NCBI GenBank assembly: GCA_030682505.1
Contig: JAUXOH010000269.1
Span: 1-17,333 of the forward strand
DNA: 17,333 nucleotides
Direction: 5' to 3'
Origin: Candidatus Didemnitutus sp.
Lineage (GTDB): Bacteria > Verrucomicrobiota > Verrucomicrobiia > Opitutales > Opitutaceae
Part shown: positions 13,616 to 17,333 of the stretch, in pieces
How the letters are laid out: every line of letters starts with the position of its first letter
Position numbering within the stretch: the first letter of the stretch is position 1
The notes under the pieces: generated by a model
What the model was told of the DNA's origin: nothing
Seen by the model: only the letters and a program-made list of their open reading frames with translations
Databases searched by the model: none
Translations under genes and position numbers: made by a program

Positions 13616-14302
13616 ATGATTATCCCCACAAAAAGGGCGCGTATCCTGATTGCCGCCGTCCTCTTGATCGCCGGCAGTCTTGGCGCCACGGAGCAACCGG
13701 GCTCCACCGCCTCGCCGGGATACCTGGTGAGTCTTGAGCTGACGGTGGACGAAACCGGGGCAGTGGAAAAGGCCACGGTGGTGGCGTCGGACAATGAGAT
13801 TCTTGCCGCCCTCGCGACAGGGCTGGCCCTGAAGAGGAAGCTGCCGCCCCGCATGGAACAGGGCGTGCCGGTCAAATACACGATCCTGGCGCCGATGGCA
13901 TTTGCGGTGGAGGGCGACGGCGGGGCCGAGGCGCAGAAAGGACCCATGCCGAAGCTGATCGTCGGAAAAACATTTGTGTCCCCAAGAGTGCCTTCTGCAT
14001 TGCGGAATGAAAAGCGGGGCGGAGGGGCCATCCTGCAGTTGCGGATTGCGACAACGGGCAGCGTGGAGGAAATAAAAGTTGTTCGTGCATCGCATCAAGC
14101 GTGGGCCAAAGCCGTGGAAAGGGCGGTTAAACAGTGGAAGTTCAAACCCGCCATGGTTGAAGGAAGGCCGGTGGAGGTGCTGCGATTCATGGCGTTCATC
14201 TTTGAACCGAACGAAGCCATGGCAGACTTGCAGTGGTATCTGGCTCCCCGCCCGTGTTTGGATGAATTCATCGTCACGGGCAGTGTTGTTCGCCGGCATT
14301 AG
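13616..14302 (+). CDS. Exported TonB C-terminal-type domain protein ending in a Ton-box-like peptide (third gene of operon)
   Basis: The 228-aa product begins with a signal peptide (ILIAAVLLIAGSLGA). It contains one degenerate TonB-C-like unit (about residues 35-100, GYLVSLELTVDETGAVEKATVVAS) and one clear unit (about 120-205, with PSALRNEKRGGGAILQLRIATTGSVEEIKVVRASH and QWKFKPAMVEGRPVE). Its final residues read LDEFIVTGSVVRRH, closely resembling the Ton box at the N-terminus of mature TonB-dependent receptors (typically D/E-hydrophobic-VVTGS). The start at 13616 follows the previous stop by one base; an earlier in-frame ATG lies inside the previous gene and lacks a signal peptide. It is the last gene of the operon. 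Function is unknown. Confidence 0.8.
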   Translation: MIIPTKRARILIAAVLLIAGSLGATEQPGSTASPGYLVSLELTVDETGAVEKATVVASDNEILAALATGLALKRKLPPRMEQGVPVKYTILAPMAFAVEGDGGAEAQKGPMPKLIVGKTFVSPRVPSALRNEKRGGGAILQLRIATTGSVEEIKVVRASHQAWAKAVERAVKQWKFKPAMVEGRPVEVLRFMAFIFEPNEAMADLQWYLAPRPCLDEFIVTGSVVRRH

Positions 14303-14396
14303 GCGCGGGCCCAACCCGCCAAGAGACGGGGCGGCAGGCCGGCACCCACTGTGCGCTTGCGAGCCGGGCCGGCTTGGCCAACCTCTGCCCCCTGCC

Positions 14397-14861
14397 ATGA
14401 AAGCCTCGTTCACGCCCAAGGAATACCGCCAGCTCCTCGAACTCGTCCACCTCGGGATGTGGGCGGTGACAGGTTACCAAGGCGAGGACACCGCGCCGGC
14501 GAAGCGCTACTTCGACTTTGACCAGAAGCTCATGCAGCTGGCCACCGAGATGGGTTGCGCCGACCTGGTGGAGGAGCGCGACGACGGCACCCTGCAACCC
14601 TCGCCCAAGCTGGCCGAGGACGACCGGATCAAGGAACTCCAGCTGGAGTTTCAGAACGACGCCTTCTGGCACGAACTCGTCCAGCGCCTCGCCGACCGCG
14701 ATCACGCAGGCGCGGCCGCCAAGCGCACGCTCGACACGCCGGGCGTCGAACCCGCGCCGTCCACCGAGGAACAATTGAAAAAACTCGAGGAGCGCTACTG
14801 GGCCGAGTTCGAGAAGAACGACCTCGCCAACGTCGTCGTGCTCCGCGGCGGCAAGGGCTGA
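14397..14861 (+). CDS. Unrecognised 154-aa cytoplasmic protein
   Basis: I do not recognise a family. The product starts MKASFTPKEYRQLLELVHLGMWAVTGYQ, has no signal peptide or membrane segment, and is largely helical and acidic, ending in a short coiled-coil-like stretch (STEEQLKKLEERYWAEFEKND) and a hydrophobic NVVVLRGGKG tail. G+C content and third-position bias match the neighbouring genes, supporting real coding. The ATG at 14397 is chosen since the frame upstream overlaps the third TonB-domain gene. It lies 94 bp after that gene and 85 bp before the oxidoreductase gene, both on the same strand, without clear coupling to either. Confidence 0.7.
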   Translation: MKASFTPKEYRQLLELVHLGMWAVTGYQGEDTAPAKRYFDFDQKLMQLATEMGCADLVEERDDGTLQPSPKLAEDDRIKELQLEFQNDAFWHELVQRLADRDHAGAAAKRTLDTPGVEPAPSTEEQLKKLEERYWAEFEKNDLANVVVLRGGKG

Positions 14862-14946
14862 GCCGGCCGCCGGATGACAGGGATTTCCGGCCGAGCCGGG
14901 CGAACGCGATTGCCGCCGGGCGCGGGGCCGCGTAGCAATCGGCACC

Positions 14947-16428
14947 ATGAAGGCTAACTTCGGCGGTGCTGGCGGCGACGTGGATCGCCGTGCGTTTCTC
15001 AAAACCGTTTCACTGGCCGGGCTTGGCCTCGCCATCGGCGCCACGGCGTCAGGCAGCGTCCTCGCGTCCAGCGGCGGGACCCGCCGCCGCTACGCCATCG
15101 TCGGTCTCGGTTCGCGGGCGCAGATGTATCACGACGCCATCGAGGGCAACTATCGCGAGCACGCGGAGCTGGTGGCGTTGTGCGATCTGAATCCGGGGCG
15201 CATCCGGGTGGCGCAGGCGCGGTCGGCCGCGCATGGCGCGAGCATCCCGCCCGGCTATTTGCACAGCGACTTCGGCCGGATGATCGCCGAGCAGCGACCG
15301 CACTTTATCATCGTCACGACGGTCGATTCCACGCACGACGACTACATTGTCGCCGCAATGGAGGCGGGTTGCGATGTCATCACCGAGAAGCCGATGACCA
15401 CCACGCCCGAGAAATGCCAGCGCATCCTCGACGTCCGGGCGCGCACCGGCCGCGAGTGCCGCGTCCTCTTCAACTACCGCTACTCGCCGCCGCGCACGCA
15501 GGTGAAGGACCTCCTCATGTCCGGCGAGATCGGCGAGGTGCTGTCGGTGGATTTCCAGTGGTTGCTCAACACCAGTCACGGCGCCGACTACTTTCGCCGC
15601 TGGCACAGCCAGAAGGAGTTCTCCGGCGGCTTGATGATCCACAAGGCCACGCACCACTTCGATCTCGTCAACTGGTGGCTCGGGGCCGTGCCGGTCTCTG
15701 TCACCGCGACTGGAAAGCGCGAGTTCTACACGCCGGCCATGGCGCAGCGGCTGGGTCTGCAATCGCACCACGAGCGCTGCCACACCTGCCCCGAGCAGAA
15801 AAAGTGCGGCTTCTTTCTCGGTTTGGCGGACAACCCGAAACTGAAGGAGCTCTACCTCGACCAGGAGTCGCACGACGGCTATTTCCGCGACCGCTGCGTG
15901 TTCCGTCCCGACATCGACATCGAGGACACGATGAACGTGGTCGTCGGCTACGACACGGGCACGACGCTGAGCTATTCGCTCAACGCCTTCAACGCGTGGG
16001 AGGGATACCAGATCGCCTTCAACGGCACGCAGGGGCGCATCGAACATTCCATCCTCGAGAAAATCTACGTGAGCGGAACGGACACGGAACAGGGCGGCGT
16101 GGTCGATGGCGGCGTGCGCACCCGGGTCTTCCCCTTGCGGGGCGAGGTCCGGGACATCACGCCCTGGAGCGGCAAGGGCAGTCACGGCGGTGGCGACAAG
16201 CTGATGCTCGATGATGTTTTCCTGCCGCAACCACCCGCCGACAAGTATCTCCGCGCCGCCGACGAACGCGCGGGTGCGAACTCCATCCTCATCGGCGCGG
16301 CGGCCAACCAATGTTTTGCCACGGGCCGGCCCGTCGCGGTGCAGCAACTCGTCAGCGGGCTCGCCCGGCCCGACTACGCGCCGATGCCGCCGCGCGACGG
16401 TCCGCTGGTGATGCCGCCGCGGATGTAA
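14947..16428 (+). CDS. Tat-exported Gfo/Idh/MocA family NAD(P)-dependent oxidoreductase
   Basis: This 493-aa enzyme probably oxidises or reduces a sugar or sugar acid outside the cytoplasm. A twin-arginine signal (D13-R14-R15-A-F-L-K) precedes a Rossmann domain with the dinucleotide motif G53-L-G-S-R-A58. The EKP motif is at K148 (TEKPMTT) and the catalytic-face motif HKATHHFDLVNWW spans residues 232-244. A cysteine group, C278-x2-C281-x5-C287 plus C317, lies in the second domain and may bind a metal; similar cysteine insertions occur in other members of this large family. Substrate cannot be assigned. Tat export is usual for such enzymes in Verrucomicrobiota, Planctomycetota and Bacteroidota, because the cofactor must be loaded before transport. 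No sugar transporter or kinase is adjacent. Confidence 0.93.
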   Translation: MKANFGGAGGDVDRRAFLKTVSLAGLGLAIGATASGSVLASSGGTRRRYAIVGLGSRAQMYHDAIEGNYREHAELVALCDLNPGRIRVAQARSAAHGASIPPGYLHSDFGRMIAEQRPHFIIVTTVDSTHDDYIVAAMEAGCDVITEKPMTTTPEKCQRILDVRARTGRECRVLFNYRYSPPRTQVKDLLMSGEIGEVLSVDFQWLLNTSHGADYFRRWHSQKEFSGGLMIHKATHHFDLVNWWLGAVPVSVTATGKREFYTPAMAQRLGLQSHHERCHTCPEQKKCGFFLGLADNPKLKELYLDQESHDGYFRDRCVFRPDIDIEDTMNVVVGYDTGTTLSYSLNAFNAWEGYQIAFNGTQGRIEHSILEKIYVSGTDTEQGGVVDGGVRTRVFPLRGEVRDITPWSGKGSHGGGDKLMLDDVFLPQPPADKYLRAADERAGANSILIGAAANQCFATGRPVAVQQLVSGLARPDYAPMPPRDGPLVMPPRM

Positions 16429-16454
16429 CGCCGCGCGCGCGAGTTCGGCTCCGC

Positions 16455-16937
16455 TCAGTAGGGGATGCCAACTTTCTTGAACACGAAATGCATCAGCCAC
16501 GCCGGGCCGATAAGCAGAAAGACGAGGTCGTGAAAGAACGACGGCTTCTTGCCCTCGATCTTGTGGCCGATGAACTGGCCGATCCACGCGAGCACGAACA
16601 GGATCAAACTGCTCTTCCACACCGGAAAGGTGCAGCCCGACAGGTGCTGCCACTCGATCAGGCCGTAGCAGACGCTCATGAACAGGAACATGCCCACCGC
16701 GAGCGGCACCGACAGGCGCAGGTAGAAGAACAGCACGCCGAGGGCGACGGGTTGAGTCCAGTTGAACCACGGCGCGGCCTCCGAGAGCAGCGCGGGCACG
16801 GGGATCGACCAGATCAGGCCGAGCACGCAGTAGAAGATCACCGGCACGCAGATCCAGTGGATGAGTTCGTTGGTTTTGTTCTGGTGGCTCTCGCCGTAGG
16901 CGGAGAACCACTGGTCGGCAGTCGGGTGTTCGCTCAT
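16455..16937 (-). CDS. Mpo1-like/DUF962 family membrane protein
   Basis: The 160-aa product has about four hydrophobic segments and the family's histidine pattern: H18 and N23-E-L-I-H27 in YGESHQNKTNELIHWICVPV, and FIGHKIEGKKPSFFHDLVFLLIGPAWL near the C-terminus. Yeast Mpo1 of this family is an iron-dependent dioxygenase in 2-hydroxy fatty acid breakdown; whether this bacterial member does the same is inference. It is convergent with the oxidoreductase gene (26-bp gap) and divergent from the YceI-like gene across 95 bp, so it is probably a single-gene unit. Confidence 0.88.
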   Translation of the reverse strand: MSEHPTADQWFSAYGESHQNKTNELIHWICVPVIFYCVLGLIWSIPVPALLSEAAPWFNWTQPVALGVLFFYLRLSVPLAVGMFLFMSVCYGLIEWQHLSGCTFPVWKSSLILFVLAWIGQFIGHKIEGKKPSFFHDLVFLLIGPAWLMHFVFKKVGIPY

Positions 16938-17032
16938 GGTGGGGTGGGGTTGACGACAACGGATAAGAATTCACCGTCGCGACGCGACTGTGGATTTGCG
17001 GAGTTCCCCAACCGCGTCCATGCTTTCCACCC

Positions 17033-17333
17033 ATGATCCCGATTCGCTCCGTCTTGCTCCTGCTGACTTTGGTTTGCACCTGCGCGGGATCCGTGGCGCC
17101 CGCCGCGCCGCTCAAAATTGACCGCACGCGTTCCTTCGTCGACGTGGACGTGAAGGCGACCGTGGATTCATTCACCGGACGGTTGGACCGCTACCAGGCG
17201 GTGCTGGAGCTGGACGGGACCGGCAAGATCAAGTCTTCCCGTCTGGACTTTCGCTTTGCCGACCTGAAGACCGGCAAGACCGACCGCGACGCCCAGATGA
17301 TGGAGTGGCTCGGTGGGGGCGATCCCTCGGGGC
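17033..17333 (+). CDS. YceI-like secreted protein, 5' part (cut by window edge)
   Basis: One hundred codons are visible with no stop, so the gene runs past the right edge. A signal peptide (IRSVLLLLTLVCTCAGSVAPAAP) is followed by IDRTRSFVDVDVKATVDSFTG and a strand pattern (VLELDGTGKIKSSRLDFRFADL, then DAQMMEWLG) that fits the start of the YceI lipocalin-like fold, where short strands are followed by a conserved stretch preparing the D/N-x-x-M-x-x-xL turn. YceI proteins bind isoprenoid-type lipids in the periplasm. The assignment rests on about half of the usual length. Confidence 0.72.
   Translation, partial: MIPIRSVLLLLTLVCTCAGSVAPAAPLKIDRTRSFVDVDVKATVDSFTGRLDRYQAVLELDGTGKIKSSRLDFRFADLKTGKTDRDAQMMEWLGGGDPSG

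Noticed and set aside
14362..14374. Palindrome AGCCGG-G-CCGGCT between the TonB-domain operon and the next gene
   Set aside because: It has no loop, no T-run and is within chance expectation for G+C-rich spacer DNA.
15049..17175. 708-codon open frame on the minus strand
   Set aside because: It runs antisense through the oxidoreductase gene, in another frame through the Mpo1-like gene and across the YceI start; the translation is R/V/D-rich with no domain.

Overview
The window is a roughly 65% G+C bacterial chromosome segment, most like the Opitutaceae/Verrucomicrobiota. That placement is inferred from the combination of Tat-exported Gfo/Idh/MocA oxidoreductase, CE12-type esterase, DUF2959 lipoprotein, single-chain glycyl-tRNA synthetase, stacked TonB C-terminal domains, and S23-type four-helix-bundle genes embedded in A/T-rich palindromic repeats. 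No phylogenetic marker was tested.

Bases 1-3379 hold the adaptation end of a CRISPR-Cas locus: the 3' end of a larger gene (possibly cas3-like), then cas4, cas1 and cas2 of type I-C character, a leader, and a minimal array of two 37-bp repeats around one 35-bp spacer. A cassette interrupts cas4-cas1. It has a four-helix-bundle (S23/IVP family) gene with a repeat at its front, one inside its reading frame, and one that supplies its stop codon. A fourth copy of the same repeat family lies in frame inside cas4, in the middle of the nuclease domain.

Bases 3422-6910 are accessory genes of mixed orientation: a GNAT acetyltransferase and a DUF2959 lipoprotein (minus strand), a secreted SGNH/rhamnogalacturonan acetylesterase-like enzyme (plus), a membrane-anchored c-type haem protein (minus), a small Tat-signal protein with a WYL-like domain (plus) and a DUF1643 protein (minus).

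Bases 6921-10973 are all on the minus strand: glycyl-tRNA synthetase, then a Fic-family AMPylase with a C-terminal winged helix and a striking set of dyads in front of it, then glutaryl-CoA dehydrogenase followed closely by the DUF1643 gene.

Bases 11135-14302 are a tightly packed three-gene plus-strand operon of exported proteins built almost wholly of TonB C-terminal-type domains (about 3 + 4 + 2). It has no ExbB/ExbD and no classical TonB anchor or proline-rich spacer. The last protein ends in a sequence that resembles a Ton box, the peptide that TonB normally grips in its receptors.

Bases 14397-17333 hold an unrecognised 154-aa protein, a Tat-exported Gfo/Idh/MocA oxidoreductase, a minus-strand Mpo1/DUF962 membrane protein, and the start of a YceI-like secreted protein cut by the window edge.

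The most interesting material is the repeat/four-helix-bundle colonisation of the cas adaptation operon (including cas4 itself), the poly-TonB-domain operon with its Ton-box-like tail, and the dyad cluster before fic. No tRNA, rRNA, classical transposase or phage gene was seen.
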